DNA of 64,000 bases from Halanaerobium hydrogeniformans (GTDB taxonomy: Bacteria; Bacillota; Halanaerobiia; Halanaerobiales; Halanaerobiaceae), in assembly GCF_000166415.1 (NCBI RefSeq), contig NC_014654.1:558001-622000 (forward strand). Direction: 5' to 3'. A program made the translations under genes and the position numbers. Under the pieces are notes generated by a model, which saw only the letters and a program-made list of their open reading frames with translations, made no database searches and was not told the DNA's origin. How positions within the stretch are numbered: position 1 is the first letter of the stretch; each line of letters opens with the position of its first letter. Below, one piece after another: positions 53,834-63,341 of this stretch.

Positions 53834-54628
53834 ATGAAAATTATCTGTCTTGTTAAATATGTTCCTAATGTAGAAGATATAAAATATGATTATGAAAAAA
53901 ATATTTTAATTAGAGATAATGTTAAATTGATTCTTAATCCTGATGATGCCTGTGCAGTAGCTTTTGCACTTGAATTGAAAGAGCATCAGCCTGAGACCGA
54001 GATAAAGGTTGTAACAATGGGACCGAAAGCGGTTAAACCTTTTGTTGAAGATCTGTTGAGAAGAAATATTGATAAAGCCAGCATTATTTCGGACAAGTTA
54101 TATGCAGGTAGTGATACTTATGCAACAAGTAAAATATTGTCTCATTATTTAAAGAATGAAGAATTTGATTGTATTTTAACAGGAACAAATAGCCTAGATG
54201 GGGACACATCTCATATCCCTTCTCAAATTGGAGAGTTATTGGGTCTAAACCAAATGTCAAATATAACTAAAATTAACCTGGCAAAATTTAAAAAAGCAAA
54301 GGCAGTGATTGAAGTAGAAAATGGAGAGAAAATATTAACTTATGAAATGCAGTTGCCAGCTATATTAAGCCTTAGAAAAGAAAGTGATTATAAACTACCT
54401 TATATTAAATATGAGAATATTTCTTTAGATGTTAGTGATAGATTAGATATCGTTTCCAATCAAGAGTTAGGTCTTGCTAAAGAAGAAATAGGTCTTAAAG
54501 GATCTTTAACCAAGGTAGTTAATACCTATAATAAGAACTTTGAAGAAAAAGACAAAGTAGTAGTTGAAAATAATGAAGAAGGTATTGATTTTGTCTACTC
54601 ATTTTTAAAAAAGAAAGGCTTTGTTTAA
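53834..54628 (+). CDS. etfB: Electron transfer flavoprotein beta subunit (YgcR-like)
   Basis: 264 residues. N-terminal ETF-beta pattern IICLVKYVPNVEDIKYDYEK, NPDDACAVAFALELKE, EIKVVTMGPKAVKPFVEDLL and the AMP-binding region AGSDTYATSKILSHYLK with ILTGTNSLDGDTSHIPSQIG. It pairs with the alpha subunit that follows at once. Seven bases after the MFS stop; weak ribosome site. In this setting it most likely accepts electrons from the FAD oxidase. Confidence 0.93.
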   Translation: MKIICLVKYVPNVEDIKYDYEKNILIRDNVKLILNPDDACAVAFALELKEHQPETEIKVVTMGPKAVKPFVEDLLRRNIDKASIISDKLYAGSDTYATSKILSHYLKNEEFDCILTGTNSLDGDTSHIPSQIGELLGLNQMSNITKINLAKFKKAKAVIEVENGEKILTYEMQLPAILSLRKESDYKLPYIKYENISLDVSDRLDIVSNQELGLAKEEIGLKGSLTKVVNTYNKNFEEKDKVVVENNEEGIDFVYSFLKKKGFV

Positions 54629-54629
54629 A

Positions 54630-55571
54630 ATGAAAAAAACTTTAATCTATATTGACCAAGAAAATATAATTAACTCAATAGAATTATTGGAGGCTGCCAG
54701 ACAAATCCATGCTGATCAAGAATATCAAAGCTTTGGTCTAATAACCAATCAGCAAATTGAGAATAAATATCTAGGTGAATTTGATTCAATTATCAATATC
54801 AAAGATCAAAACATAAAAAGTTATGATCAGCTTGCTTTAACAGATGTGATAGAAGAGCTTCAAAATAAATATCAATTTGAGAGCATAATAATACCAGCAA
54901 CTCACATTGGAAGGATGCTGGCACCTCGTTTAGCAATGAGACTTCATGTTGGTTTAGTTGCAGATGTGACAGAGATTAAAAAAGATGAAAAAAGCTTAGA
55001 ATTGATCAGGCCGGCTTTTAGTGGAAGGATTATGGCTGGGATTGAAACAAATGCAAAAAAACCAATCATGTTGACTGTTAGACAAAATGTTTTCACTCAT
55101 CATATCGATCAGAATAAAGAAGTAGAGATGGTTAATTATCAGCCTAATAATTATAATAAAGCTGAGATTGATTTATTAGAAAAAAAGCAATGTGAATTAT
55201 CTTATGATATTCGTGAAAGTGAAATTTTAGTTTCAGGAGGAGGTGGAGCTCTTAAAGACTTTGAGCAAATCAAAAACTTAGCAGATAAATTAAATGCTGA
55301 GGTTTCAGCAAGTAGGAAAATAATAGATAATGGTAAAGCATCTAGAAATATTCAGGTTGGACAGTCAGGTAAAACAGTTAGTCCAGAACTTTATATTGCT
55401 TTGGGAATTAGTGGAGCAATTGAACATGTGGCAGGACTAAAAAATATAGAAAATATTATTTCGGTAAATATTAATAAAAATGCTCCTATCTGCAGTCTTT
55501 CTGATATAGTTGTAGTGGGAGATGCAATTGAATTTGTTAAAAAATTAACAAATAAATTAGAAAAAAATTAG
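54630..55571 (+). CDS. etfA: Electron transfer flavoprotein alpha subunit (YgcQ-like)
   Basis: About 313 residues. N-terminal domain with IIIPATHIGRMLAPRLAMRL; the C-terminal FAD-binding domain is clear: RPAFSGRIMAGIETNAKKPI, ILVSGGGGALKDFEQI, VGQSGKTVSPELYIALGISG, AIEHVAGLKNIENIISVNIN and SDIVVVGDAIEFV. The frame opens at TTG 54621, inside etfB; ATG 54630 with GAAAGG upstream gives a clean start just after the etfB stop. No ferredoxin or FixC-like gene is nearby, so the final acceptor is unknown. Confidence 0.93.
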   Translation: MKKTLIYIDQENIINSIELLEAARQIHADQEYQSFGLITNQQIENKYLGEFDSIINIKDQNIKSYDQLALTDVIEELQNKYQFESIIIPATHIGRMLAPRLAMRLHVGLVADVTEIKKDEKSLELIRPAFSGRIMAGIETNAKKPIMLTVRQNVFTHHIDQNKEVEMVNYQPNNYNKAEIDLLEKKQCELSYDIRESEILVSGGGGALKDFEQIKNLADKLNAEVSASRKIIDNGKASRNIQVGQSGKTVSPELYIALGISGAIEHVAGLKNIENIISVNINKNAPICSLSDIVVVGDAIEFVKKLTNKLEKN

Positions 55572-55581
55572 GGGGATAAAA

Positions 55582-56361
55582 ATGAAAATTATGGATTTTG
55601 ATTTGGATATGTTTAGTTTAGAAGGTAAAAACGCTCTGGTTACAGGTGGCAATACTGGGCTTGGACAAGCTTTTTCTACAGCTTTAGCTAAAGGTGGAGC
55701 TAATGTCATGGCAGTAGGTTTAGATGATGATGGTGGAGAAACTAAAGAAATGATAGAAGCCTGTGGTAGTGAATATAAATTTATGCAGGCTGATATTACT
55801 AAAGATGGTAAATGTAAAGCAGCGGTTGATGCAGTTGTTGATGAATGGGGAAGTATTGATATTTTAGTAAATTGTGCTGGTATTTCTATAAATGTTAAAG
55901 ATGTAACAAAATATACGAGAAAAGAATGGGATAAAATGATTTCTGTTAACTTAACTGCTGCATTTGAGTTGATACATGAGTCAGCTAAGTATATGATAGA
56001 ACAAGAAAGCGGTAAAGTTATAAATATTGGTTCTCTTTTCTCTTTCTTAGGTGGACAATGGTCACCTGCTTATGCCTCTACTAAACATGGTATTGTTGGT
56101 TTAACCAAAGCTATGTGTGACGAATTAGCCCAATTTAATGTACAGGTTAATACAATTGCTCCAGGTTATTTTAAAACAAAAATCACTGAAGAAACCAGAA
56201 AAAATGAAGAGAGAAACAAAACTATTTTATCACATATTCCTGCCAATAGATGGGGAGATAAAGCTGATTTAATGGGAGCATGTGTATATCTTGCCAGTCC
56301 TGCTTCTGATTATGTAAATGGAACTGTACTGACTGTTGATGGCGGTTACTTAGTAAGATAA
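55582..56361 (+). CDS. Short-chain dehydrogenase/reductase (YgcW-like)
   Basis: 259 residues, classical SDR. Cofactor motif NALVTGGNTGLGQAFSTAL near residue 17 (TGxxxGxG), NCAGIS near 95, catalytic Ser in NIGSLFSFLGGQWSPAYAST, and the YxxxK pair in AYASTKHGIVGLTKAM near residue 169. C-terminal YVNGTVLTVDGGYLVR is typical. Acts on a sugar acid, polyol or keto sugar. ATG follows TAGGGGG; ten bases after etfA. Confidence 0.92.
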   Translation: MKIMDFDLDMFSLEGKNALVTGGNTGLGQAFSTALAKGGANVMAVGLDDDGGETKEMIEACGSEYKFMQADITKDGKCKAAVDAVVDEWGSIDILVNCAGISINVKDVTKYTRKEWDKMISVNLTAAFELIHESAKYMIEQESGKVINIGSLFSFLGGQWSPAYASTKHGIVGLTKAMCDELAQFNVQVNTIAPGYFKTKITEETRKNEERNKTILSHIPANRWGDKADLMGACVYLASPASDYVNGTVLTVDGGYLVR

Positions 56362-56390
56362 ATTTATATTTTAAAAAGGAGAATCTAAAA

Positions 56391-57821
56391 ATGGCTAAAT
56401 ATATACTTGGTATAGATCAAGGAACTCAGAGCACAAAAGTTACGATTTTTGATACCTTCGGCAAAAAAATTGCTTCTCATACAGAACAATTAAGAGAAAT
56501 TCAATTAGGTGATAATGGTAAAGCTATTCATCCTGATGATGATTTATGGACCAGTCTTAAACTGACCTGTAATAAATTATTTGAAAAGTTCGAAGGGAAT
56601 AAAGATGATATAATTGGAGCAGGCTTATTATCTATTAGATGCTGTAGAGCAGTTATGAAAGAAAATGGTGAATTATTTTCACCAGTTCAGAGCTGGATGG
56701 ATATCAGGCTTTCTCGTCCCTATAAAGTAGAAGATGATGAAATAGCTTATGTTACCACAACAACAGGCTATTTAACCCACAGGTTAACAGGAGAAACAAA
56801 AGATACACGCTCTAATTATGTTGGTCCCTGGCCTATTAACCCAGAAACTTTAGAGTGGTATGCAGATGAAGAAAAATATACCACTCCCAAAGAAATGTTG
56901 TTTGAACTTGTAGATCCTTCTACAGTTTTAGGAGAAGTAACAGAAAAAGCAGCCGAATTAACCGGTATACCGGCTGGGATTCCAGTAGTATCTACCTCAA
57001 ATGATAAAGCTGCAGAAGGTTTAGGAGCAGGTTTAGTTAATGATGGAACTGTCCTAGTTTCTTTAGGAACATACATAACTTCGATGATGCTAGGTGAAGA
57101 CTATGATCCAAACCCAAGCAATTATTTTACTAACCCAGGTGCAACACCAGGTGAATTTCTCTATGAGAGTAGTGGAATTAGAAGGGGTATGTCAACAGTA
57201 ACCTGGATCAAAGAATTACTTGGTAGTGATATTATAGATGAGGCAGAAAAGAGGGGGATTTCACCGGAAAATTATTTGAATATTTTGGCTGATGATGTTC
57301 CAGCTGGTAGTGATGGCTTATATACAGTTCTTCATTGGTTACCTCGTCCAAGTAATATTCATGAACGGGGAATAATGCTTGGTTTTAATGGTAAACATAA
57401 GGGGCCTCATATGTTCCGCTCTATTTTAGAAGGTATTGCTATGACCATGTATAATAATTCTCAGGCAATGTGTGATGAATTAGATATTGATCTCAATCAT
57501 ATAGTTGTAAGTGGGGGAGGTTCTAAAGGGGACTTATTCATGCAAATTTTTGCAGATATCTATGGAGTACCTGCTCGTAGAAATGAAATAAATGGAGCAG
57601 CTGGACTTGGTTCTGCAATTTGTGCAGCTTTAGCACTTGATGTATACGATAGCAGAGAAGAAGCAATAAAGAACATGGTTAATTTTGAAGATGAGTTTTT
57701 ACCTAATCAAGAAAATCATGAATTATATCAAGAAATAAACGAAAAAGTATATAAACATATTCCAGAAACAAATGATGAGCTTCTAAAAAGATCATATCAA
57801 ATTATTAATGGAAATAATTAA
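56391..57821 (+). CDS. FGGY-family carbohydrate kinase (YgcE-like)
   Basis: 476 residues. N-terminal phosphate motif YILGIDQGTQSTKVTIFD, the FGGY sugar-binding stretch near TTGYLTHRLTGETKDTRSNY, second-domain motifs STSNDKAAEGLGAGLVNDGT and VSLGTYITSMM, and the adenosine motif HIVVSGGGSKGDLFMQIFAD near residue 366. It phosphorylates a sugar or polyol. It resembles E. coli YgcE in context and xylulokinase-type enzymes in fold. ATG follows AAAGGAG. Last gene of the core six-gene set. Confidence 0.9.
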   Translation: MAKYILGIDQGTQSTKVTIFDTFGKKIASHTEQLREIQLGDNGKAIHPDDDLWTSLKLTCNKLFEKFEGNKDDIIGAGLLSIRCCRAVMKENGELFSPVQSWMDIRLSRPYKVEDDEIAYVTTTTGYLTHRLTGETKDTRSNYVGPWPINPETLEWYADEEKYTTPKEMLFELVDPSTVLGEVTEKAAELTGIPAGIPVVSTSNDKAAEGLGAGLVNDGTVLVSLGTYITSMMLGEDYDPNPSNYFTNPGATPGEFLYESSGIRRGMSTVTWIKELLGSDIIDEAEKRGISPENYLNILADDVPAGSDGLYTVLHWLPRPSNIHERGIMLGFNGKHKGPHMFRSILEGIAMTMYNNSQAMCDELDIDLNHIVVSGGGSKGDLFMQIFADIYGVPARRNEINGAAGLGSAICAALALDVYDSREEAIKNMVNFEDEFLPNQENHELYQEINEKVYKHIPETNDELLKRSYQIINGNN

Positions 57822-57846
57822 TATGATTTAATGATTAAAAAATAAT

Positions 57847-57874
57847 GGCTGGCAGGTAATACTATCTGTCAGCT
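57847..57874 (+). terminator. Hairpin after the FGGY kinase gene
   Basis: GGCTGGCAG (57847-57855) with CTGTCAGCT (57866-57874) and an inner ATA pairing, followed by ATTTATTAG. The weak T tract suggests partial termination before the BCCT gene. Confidence 0.55.
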
Positions 57875-57948
57875 ATTTATTAGACTAAATATTTTGAAAA
57901 TACCAATAGCAATTCAAATTAAAGTAAAATGGAAGGAGATTTATTTTA

Positions 57949-59562
57949 ATGAAAGAAAAGCAAAAAACAAAAGTTGATCAAGCTAAAAACAAAAAAATAA
58001 AGCCTTTAGTATTTTGGCCACCTTTTTTAATATTAGTTAGTGCGGTTGTTTTTAGTTTAGTTAATTATGATGCTTTTTCAGTAGCAATGAACAATGCTAA
58101 TGATTGGTTGTTAGGCAATTTTAGTGGTTTGTTCAGTATTGGGGCTTTGTTAATGTTGATTTTGAGTATTTTTATTATTTTTTCTCCTTTTGGCAGGGTT
58201 AAAATTGGTGGCTCTCAGGCTAAACCAATGTTAACTAAATTTGAATGGTTTTCAATTACTATCTGTACAACTATTGCAATTGGTATTTTGTTTTGGGCAG
58301 CAGCTGAGCCAATGTATCATATGATGGAACCACCTGCCTCTTTAGGTATAGATCCTAATAGTGCTCAATCAGCAAATTTTGCCATGTCTACTATGTTTTT
58401 GCACTGGACTTTTACCCCTTATGCTATTTATTCCATACCCGCATTGATGTTTGCTTTTGCATATTATAATATGAAAGAAGATTTTAGTTTATCGTCACTT
58501 CTTACACCGTTATTTGGTAATAGATTAAAAGGAAAAGCTTCTAGTATTATAGATGCCATAGCTTTATATGCTTTGGTCGGTGGGATGGCAGCTTCTTTAG
58601 GAACAGGTATTTTAACAGTCTCTGGTGGTATTAATAATGTTTTTGCTATTCCAAGCAATCATTTGTTATGGGCAGTAGTTGCTTTAGCAATTATAGGGAC
58701 TTTTATAATTTCTGCTTCTACAGGTTTGATGAAAGGGATTAGAATCTTATCAAGTCTTAATGTCAAAGTCTTTTTAATATTGATAGTTTTTACTTTTATT
58801 GTGGGACCGACAGGCTTTTTTATAAACTTTAGCATTGAATCTTTTGGACATTACTTAAGAAATTTTTTCCAGAGCAGTCTATTTACGGGTGCTGCAGCTG
58901 GTGATGATTGGTCAAAATGGTGGACAACATTTTATTGGGCAAATTGGTTGGCCTGGGCACCTGTAACTGCTCTATTTCTGGGAAGAATTGCTTATGGTTA
59001 TACTGTCAGGATGTTTATGTTTGTTAATTTTGTTCTACCCTCATTATTCGGAAGTTTATGGATGTCAATATTTAGTGGAACAGCTATTCACCAGCAATTA
59101 AATGGTCTCAATCTAGCAGAAGCATTAGGTGGAACAGGTCCTGAAGCAGTTTCATTTGCAATGTTTTCTAATCTTCCTCTTTCAGGTATAGTTATTCCCT
59201 TTTATATATTTATTGCTTTTATTTCTTTTGTTACAGCAGCAGACTCTAATACAAGTGCTATGGCTGGAATAAGCTCTACGGGTATTTCGCCTGATAGTCC
59301 TGCTCCACCGCTGCACATAAAATTAATCTGGGGATTAACAATTGGAGTTGTAGCTTGGGGAATGATTACTTTTGCTGGTATAGACGGAATAAAAATGCTT
59401 TCAAATTTAGGTGGATTTCCTGCTTTGTTTTTAATTTCTTTGGTTGGAATATCTTTAGCCTTAGTTGCATTTAATCCTAAAAAATATGATTCCTTTAAGT
59501 CTGACTATGATAAAGCAGGTAGACCTTTAAATAAAAGTGAAATTATAGAAAAAAGCAATTAA
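57949..59562 (+). CDS. BCCT-family transporter
   Basis: 537 residues, 12 spans. BCCT carriers import betaine, choline, carnitine or related quaternary amines with sodium or protons. Visible are FWAAAEPMYHMMEPPASLGI near residue 122, LHWTFTPYAIYSIPALMFAF near 151, GGMAASLGTGILTVSGGI and the span-8 segment WTTFYWANWLAWAPVTALFL with GRIAYG. ATG follows GGAAGGAG. In a halophile it could serve osmoprotection, yet its place between the FGGY kinase and SurE in a catabolic cluster is unusual for that role. The aromatic substrate box could not be judged. Confidence 0.93.
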   Translation: MKEKQKTKVDQAKNKKIKPLVFWPPFLILVSAVVFSLVNYDAFSVAMNNANDWLLGNFSGLFSIGALLMLILSIFIIFSPFGRVKIGGSQAKPMLTKFEWFSITICTTIAIGILFWAAAEPMYHMMEPPASLGIDPNSAQSANFAMSTMFLHWTFTPYAIYSIPALMFAFAYYNMKEDFSLSSLLTPLFGNRLKGKASSIIDAIALYALVGGMAASLGTGILTVSGGINNVFAIPSNHLLWAVVALAIIGTFIISASTGLMKGIRILSSLNVKVFLILIVFTFIVGPTGFFINFSIESFGHYLRNFFQSSLFTGAAAGDDWSKWWTTFYWANWLAWAPVTALFLGRIAYGYTVRMFMFVNFVLPSLFGSLWMSIFSGTAIHQQLNGLNLAEALGGTGPEAVSFAMFSNLPLSGIVIPFYIFIAFISFVTAADSNTSAMAGISSTGISPDSPAPPLHIKLIWGLTIGVVAWGMITFAGIDGIKMLSNLGGFPALFLISLVGISLALVAFNPKKYDSFKSDYDKAGRPLNKSEIIEKSN

Positions 59563-59592
59563 TTAGATATAGATTTTGGAGGAGGATTTGAT

Positions 59593-60405
59593 TTGAATAA
59601 AAAAAAGAAAGAAAAACCTTTAGTTTTAATTACAAATGATGATGGGATTAATTCACCTGGTCTAAAATCACTAGCAGAAGCTATATTACCATTGGCCAAT
59701 TTATTAATTGCTGCTCCCAAAAATCAACAGACAGGTATGGGAAGGGGATATTTAAAAGGGGAAGATGTAGGAAGTATTGAAACAAAAAAAATAAAAATAA
59801 ATAATCAGTTAATTAAAGCTTATGCTGTTAATGGTTCACCAGCACAATCTGTAGCTCATGCTGTTTTAGAATTAACAGATAGAAAACCGGATTATTGTAT
59901 TAGCGGAATAAATTATGGTGAAAACATTGGCCTTTCTTATACCTGTAGTGGAACTCTTGGAGCAGCATTTGAAGCTGATAGTTTAGGAATAAAATCTTTG
60001 GCTTTTTCCAAAGCTTTTCCATTTAATAAACAACAGTCTCAAAATTATATCAATATAGATTGGAGTTCTGAAAAGTTTTATATTAAAAAAATATTTTCTA
60101 AAATAATTACTAATGGCTTTCCTGAAAATACAAGAATATTAAATATAAATTTTCCTTATAATCTTAGCAAAAATACTGAGATTCGTATAACTGAACAGGC
60201 ATATACAAATTTTGGGGTTTATATAAAACCTAAAAATAGGACTTTGAATAAAGCTCATTCTTTAGACTGGAAAATAAACCCTGAAATTAATAATTTAGAA
60301 AAATATACAGATATTTATGCAGTTCATAAAGATCAAGTTGTTTCTATTACACCAATGAATGCAAAAATGTCAGTTGAAATAGATAAAGAATTTAGTGTTT
60401 TTTAA
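59593..60405 (+). CDS. surE: SurE-type 5'/3'-nucleotidase
   Basis: 270 residues, SurE family of metal-dependent phosphatases acting on nucleoside monophosphates and other phosphomonoesters. The metal site ITNDDGINSPGLKSLAEAI is at the N-terminus, followed by IAAPKNQQTGMGRGY and the conserved YAVNGSPAQSVAHAVLEL and SGINYGENIGLSYTCSGTLG with AAFEAD. The start is TTG 59593 behind GGAGGAGG. It is the only phosphatase gene in the cluster and sits far from the usual surE-pcm-rpoS setting, so it may dephosphorylate a pathway intermediate. That is inference. Confidence 0.9.
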   Translation: MNKKKKEKPLVLITNDDGINSPGLKSLAEAILPLANLLIAAPKNQQTGMGRGYLKGEDVGSIETKKIKINNQLIKAYAVNGSPAQSVAHAVLELTDRKPDYCISGINYGENIGLSYTCSGTLGAAFEADSLGIKSLAFSKAFPFNKQQSQNYINIDWSSEKFYIKKIFSKIITNGFPENTRILNINFPYNLSKNTEIRITEQAYTNFGVYIKPKNRTLNKAHSLDWKINPEINNLEKYTDIYAVHKDQVVSITPMNAKMSVEIDKEFSVF

Positions 60406-60479
60406 TATTTTAACTTTAAAAGATAAAGAGCCTTGATTGGAGCTGGATAAAGAAAATGAATCATGTGGGTAAATTATAA

Positions 60480-61599
60480 TTAGATTATATATTAGGAAAT
60501 TATATCTCCAATTATATTGGCTATTCCAATAACAATACTTTAAGATTTAATGCTGCTTCTGGTGGAATAGCAACACATTTGTTATTATCTTTATTAAAAA
60601 ATAATTATATTGATGGTGCAATTGTAACTAAAATTGATGAAAAATATCCACTCAAGGCTAAAAGCGTTATTGCTCATAGCAGTGAAGAGATCATCAAATC
60701 AAAAACTTCAAAATATTGTCCTACAAATCCGATTACTGCAGTAAAAAAAATCAAAACTCAAAAGAAGAATGATAGAAAGTATGCCTTTGTTGGTTTACCA
60801 TGTCAAATTCAGGGTTTGCGTAAGTTGCAGGAGAATGATCAATGGGTAAAAAATAATATAATTTTTACTATTGGCTTGTTATGTTCACATAGTGTAAAAT
60901 ATTCAGGGACTAAATTAATTTTAGATAGATTAGATTATAAACAAAATAAAGTAAGAAAAATTCAATATAGGGGTCATGGTTGGCCCGGCGAATTAAATAT
61001 AGAGCATGAGAAATTAAATATTTCTATCCCCTTAATGATTACTGGGAAGCTTATTTTGGTTCATATTTTTTCACACCATACAGATGTCTTACTTGCCATG
61101 ACTTAATGGCATAATTAGCAGATGTTTCACTGGGTGATGCTTGGTTAAATGAAATAGTAGAAAAAGATAATATAGGTAGTTCAATTATCATTTCGAGAAC
61201 TGAATTTGCTGAAAAAATAATAAATGAAATGAAAAATAATAATTCTATCACAGCCTATAAAATTAAAAAAGAAAAATAAAAGAATCCCAGAAAGAGATTA
61301 TTATGAGAAGAAAGGGTGCTTTCAAATACCGGATGCTATTATTAGATTTTTTTAATAAACCGATACCTAAATATGACGATTATTCTTTAGACGATATTAA
61401 TCAAGACCCAATAAAAATAAAAGTTAAATTTTATTTTGGAGCTTTTTTGATTTACTTAAATGCTTATTTAGGTTCAACTTCATTGGGGAAGTTTTTAATA
61501 AAATATTCTCCAACAAAATTACTAAAAAAATGGTGTTTTTTTATATATAAATTTGGAGGTAGGCAATGTAATCAGAATTATAAAAATTCCATTCTTTGA
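60480..61599 (+). pseudogene. Decayed FrhB/FpoF-like (coenzyme F420 hydrogenase beta family) gene
   Basis: Three frames in sequence give one protein. 60480-61106 contains LRFNAASGGIATHLLLSLLK, FVGLPCQIQGLRKLQEND and IGLLCSHSVKYSGT. A frameshift near 61080 leads into a frame reading CLTCHDLMA, a stop codon, then LADVSLGDAWLNEIVEKDN. The rest to 61599 (KGAFKYRMLLLDFFNKPIP, GGRQCNQNYKN) is the usual tail. The N-terminal ferredoxin-like Cys cluster is not found, and stops lie just before 60480. The family includes flavin/iron-sulfur subunits that reduce F420 or act in polysaccharide loci. Non-functional as read. Confidence 0.8.
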
Positions 61600-61683
61600 C
61601 TAAGCAAAATTTATATTATATAATAAAGACTGGAAATTTATTATAGACAATTAAAATTACAAAAATGGGGAAAGTGAAAAATA

Positions 61684-62412
61684 TTGATACAAATCAATCT
61701 TAGCAATTTAAATGATTTTGAAAAGGAAATATATAATAAACTTTTAAAGTATTCGAAGGAAAATCCTCCTTTTAGAATTAAAGATGCTGCAGAAGTTTGT
61801 GATTGTTCAGTTTCAAAAATTTCTAAATATGTTAAGAAGCTTGGCTTTAGAAATTACAAACAATACATATCCTTTTTATATGGAGAAGAACTAGAAAATG
61901 AAAATCAATCTGATGAATTGGATAGGCTTAAAAAATTTATTAATGACTTCGATACCTCAATGGTTGATGAGTTTATAGAGTTACTGGATAACCATCAAAA
62001 GATAGTTTTGTTTGGTTATGGTCCTTCTGGAGCAATCACCGAATATTTTGAATACAAACTTAGAACTTGCTCAGATAATTTTGTTATTTCCTTATTAGAT
62101 GAAACTTCACTATTATCTGTAATTGATGATAATACTTTACTGGTTATCTTTACAGCTACAGGAACATTTCGCTCATTTGAACCGATTTATAAAAAAGCTA
62201 AAAAACAAGGTGCTAATGTGGCAATAGTTGTTGAAGAGTATAATACCAGGCTATTTAACCAGTGTGATCGAATTTTCTGGTTATCAAAGTTCAATCAGCC
62301 TGATTATTTAGAGCCATATCAAAAGACCAGAACGATATTTTTTATATTTATGGAAGAGGTTATAAATAAGATAATATTGAGTGAAAAGAATATAAAACAG
62401 GAAGATAAATAG
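61684..62412 (+). CDS. RpiR-family transcriptional regulator with SIS domain
   Basis: 242 residues. The N-terminal helix-turn-helix reads PPFRIKDAAEVCDCSVSKIS then KYVKKLGFRNYKQYISFLYG; the C-terminal SIS domain (~100-225) has KIVLFGYGPSGAITEYFEYK, TLLVIFTATGTFRSFEPIYK and NVAIVVEEYNTRLFNQCDRI. SIS regulators sense phosphosugars, which fits control of the kinase-bearing cluster upstream. TTG start with GGGGAAAGTG upstream. A clean terminator follows. Confidence 0.88.
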   Translation: MIQINLSNLNDFEKEIYNKLLKYSKENPPFRIKDAAEVCDCSVSKISKYVKKLGFRNYKQYISFLYGEELENENQSDELDRLKKFINDFDTSMVDEFIELLDNHQKIVLFGYGPSGAITEYFEYKLRTCSDNFVISLLDETSLLSVIDDNTLLVIFTATGTFRSFEPIYKKAKKQGANVAIVVEEYNTRLFNQCDRIFWLSKFNQPDYLEPYQKTRTIFFIFMEEVINKIILSEKNIKQEDK

Positions 62413-62415
62413 AAA

Positions 62416-62437
62416 AAAGCCCGAAAGGGCTTTTTTT
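62416..62437. terminator. Terminator shared by convergent genes
   Basis: AAAGCCC GAAA GGGCTTT (62416-62422, 62427-62433) with T7 after it on the plus strand and A run before it, so it can work both ways. It touches the end of the minus-strand GGDEF gene. Confidence 0.88.
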
Positions 62438-63341
62438 AATATGAAATCATATTTTTATTGGCATTTTTGGCTTTATAAAGCATTTTATCTGCTTTGGCAA
62501 CAAAATTATCTGCATCTTCTCCATCAAATTGATAGAGACCAGCACTCATTGTAATCTTAGCATCATTAATATCTATTTTTCTAACCTCATCTAATATTCT
62601 TTCGGCAACTATTTTTGCTTCTTCTAAGCTTGTATCAGGAAAAACAATTAAAAATTCATCTCCACCATGGCGGCCTGCAATATCCATTTCTCTGATATTT
62701 TCATCGATTTTTTTTGCAAATGCAGCTAAAACTTTATCTCCAATTACATGGCCGTGGTTATTATTAACATTTGTAAAATCATCAATATCAAGCATCATTA
62801 TTGTTAGCTTATCATTACCATGACTTGCTCTATTGATTTCAGCTTTAAGTCTCTGCATTATCTCACCATAGTTATACAACCCTGTCAAATCATCGATCAA
62901 TGCCTTTATTTTTAATATTTCATTCATTTGAATTAATTCTTCTTCCTGTTTTTTCATTTTTGTAATATCAATTACATAGGTAACTTTTTTATATTTACCA
63001 TCTGGACCAAGAACTCTGGCTGCACTGGCAGAAATGGTCTTTTCTTCTCCATTTTTTGTTTTTACCTTCCATTCTTTACTGAGTTCACAACCTTATTCTA
63101 TGAATTCATCATGCAGTTTAGTTAAAGTTTCTCTATTTTCTTCAGTTGTAACTATTGAGAAGTGTTTGCCAATAAGTTCATCACGGCTGTAACCATATAT
63201 TTTTGAATAATGAGAATTAACAGTTTCGAAAATTCCCTTTTCATTAGTAATACAAAAGCCAATTGGAACTGCATTTACTATTGTTTCATTGATATTAAGT
63301 AATGCTATTAATTCCTCTTTACTCAAATTATCGTAATTCAC
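62436..63341 (-). pseudogene. PAS-GGDEF diguanylate cyclase gene with an in-frame stop
   Basis: One continuous minus-strand frame from ATG (63339-63341) to 62436, interrupted only by TAA at 63093-63095. Upstream of the stop is most of a PAS domain (AVPIGFCITNEKGIFETVNS, YGYSRDELIGKHFSIVTTEE, ending LHDEFIE). Downstream the frame resumes GCELSKEWKVKTKNGEEKTI and VLGPDGKYKKVTYVIDITKM, the rest of the PAS. It then has DLTGLYNYGEIMQRL and an intact GGDEF site (GRHGGDEFLIVFP), ending in KANKNMISY. A single-base change (CAA, GAA or AAA to TAA) explains it. Restart at a Met near 62957 could still give a free GGDEF domain. Confidence 0.88.

Noticed and set aside
60579-61106. Free-standing 175-residue protein
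   Set aside because: It is one frame of the decayed FrhB-like gene: homology continues before its TTG and beyond its stop in another frame.
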